A DNA stretch of 5,011 bases, from NCBI GenBank assembly GCA_009778945.1, contig WRFF01000134.1, forward strand, positions 1 through 5,011. Direction: 5' to 3'. The DNA is from Clostridiales bacterium (GTDB lineage Bacteria > Bacillota > Clostridia > Peptostreptococcales > Anaerovoracaceae). Position numbers and translations under genes: made by a program. Numbering within the stretch: the stretch's first letter is position 1; the number at the start of each line of letters is the position of its first letter. The notes under the pieces were generated by a model that worked only from the letters and a program-made list of their open reading frames with translations, was not told where the DNA came from and made no database searches. This document shows positions 4,893 to 5,011 of this stretch, piece after piece.

Positions 4893-5011
4893 GACTAACT
4901 ATATGGAATAGTCAATAGAATTGTAAGAAGAAGTTATAGCGTCACATGGCCAGGGAGCGCGCAGCGCTCGCTGCGCGCTCCCTGGCCATGCGGCCATGTA
5001 CATTGATAAAT
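4893..5011. other. Intergenic region without a recognisable gene
   Basis: Apart from the palindrome, this 119-bp edge shows no ORF with a plausible start. It is AT-rich on both sides of the hairpin. A TTGACT (minus strand, 4915-4910) is followed only by poor -10 matches. Confidence 0.6.
4945..4990. repeat. Perfect GC-rich palindrome, 21-bp arms with 4-nt centre
   Basis: The left arm 4945-4965 begins CATGGCCAGGGAGCGC, and its exact reverse complement fills 4970-4990. The centre is GCTC, whose outer G and C could also pair. In RNA or single-stranded DNA it would form a very stable hairpin. Neither strand has a T-tract after the stem, so it does not look like a standard intrinsic terminator. 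A further GGCCATG (4992-4998) repeats the outer end of the arm. The surrounding DNA is AT-rich, so the palindrome stands out in composition. It could be a REP/MITE-type dispersed repeat, a site at an island edge, or a structural element of a neighbour beyond the window. Confidence 0.9.

Noticed and set aside
4884..4915. Possible promoter (TTGACT and TATATC or TTGTAT) before the SH3 ORF
   Set aside because: The -10 matches are poor or the spacing is off, and transcription would begin within the ORF start.
4945..5000. Intrinsic terminator
   Set aside because: A strong stem is present, but no T-tract follows it on either strand.
1..5011. CRISPR array, tRNA, rRNA or riboswitch
   Set aside because: I found no spaced repeats beyond the 11-bp array, and no recognisable cloverleaf or THI-box conserved sequence before thiN.

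Overview
The window looks like a chromosomal segment of an anaerobic, gut-type Firmicute (class Clostridia, possibly Oscillospiraceae or Christensenellales-like). The evidence is a 4-hydroxybutyrate fermentation cluster whose proteins closely resemble those of Clostridium aminobutyricum, strong AGGAGG-type ribosome binding sites and tight gene packing. The lineage is inferred from protein resemblance recalled from memory. No rRNA or tRNA gene was seen. Every gene I can support lies on the minus strand, so transcription runs from high to low coordinates.

Positions 1-3286 are GC-rich and form one compact block. In transcription order it holds thiN (thiamine pyrophosphokinase), abfD (4-hydroxybutyryl-CoA dehydratase / vinylacetyl-CoA isomerase), a 104-residue CGGC-motif cysteine protein of unknown function, and the first 226 codons of a 4-hydroxybutyrate (or acetate/butyrate) CoA-transferase that runs off the left edge. 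Gaps are 22, 1 and 18 nt, so the four are probably co-transcribed. The CoA-transferase activates 4-hydroxybutyrate. AbfD dehydrates and isomerises 4-hydroxybutyryl-CoA to crotonyl-CoA, which feeds butyrate formation. The small Cys protein sits exactly between the two enzymes. thiN at the head of the block is an unusual partner.

Positions about 3300-4900 are visibly more AT-rich and read like an acquired and partly decayed island. In transcription order it holds an SH3-domain ORF without a convincing ribosome binding site; a small frameshifted gene; an intact 202-residue two-helix membrane protein with a short extracytoplasmic beta-rich domain; and a 62-residue single-helix membrane protein whose tail becomes GC-rich and ends inside a degenerate 11-bp tandem repeat just upstream of thiN. 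I recognise no characterised system in this island. Its genes are spaced like an operon but carry at least one likely frameshift and perhaps a nonsense mutation.

The right edge (4893-5011) has no gene. It carries a perfect GC-rich palindrome with 21-bp arms and a 4-nt centre, which may mark the edge of the island or be a mobile or structural repeat.
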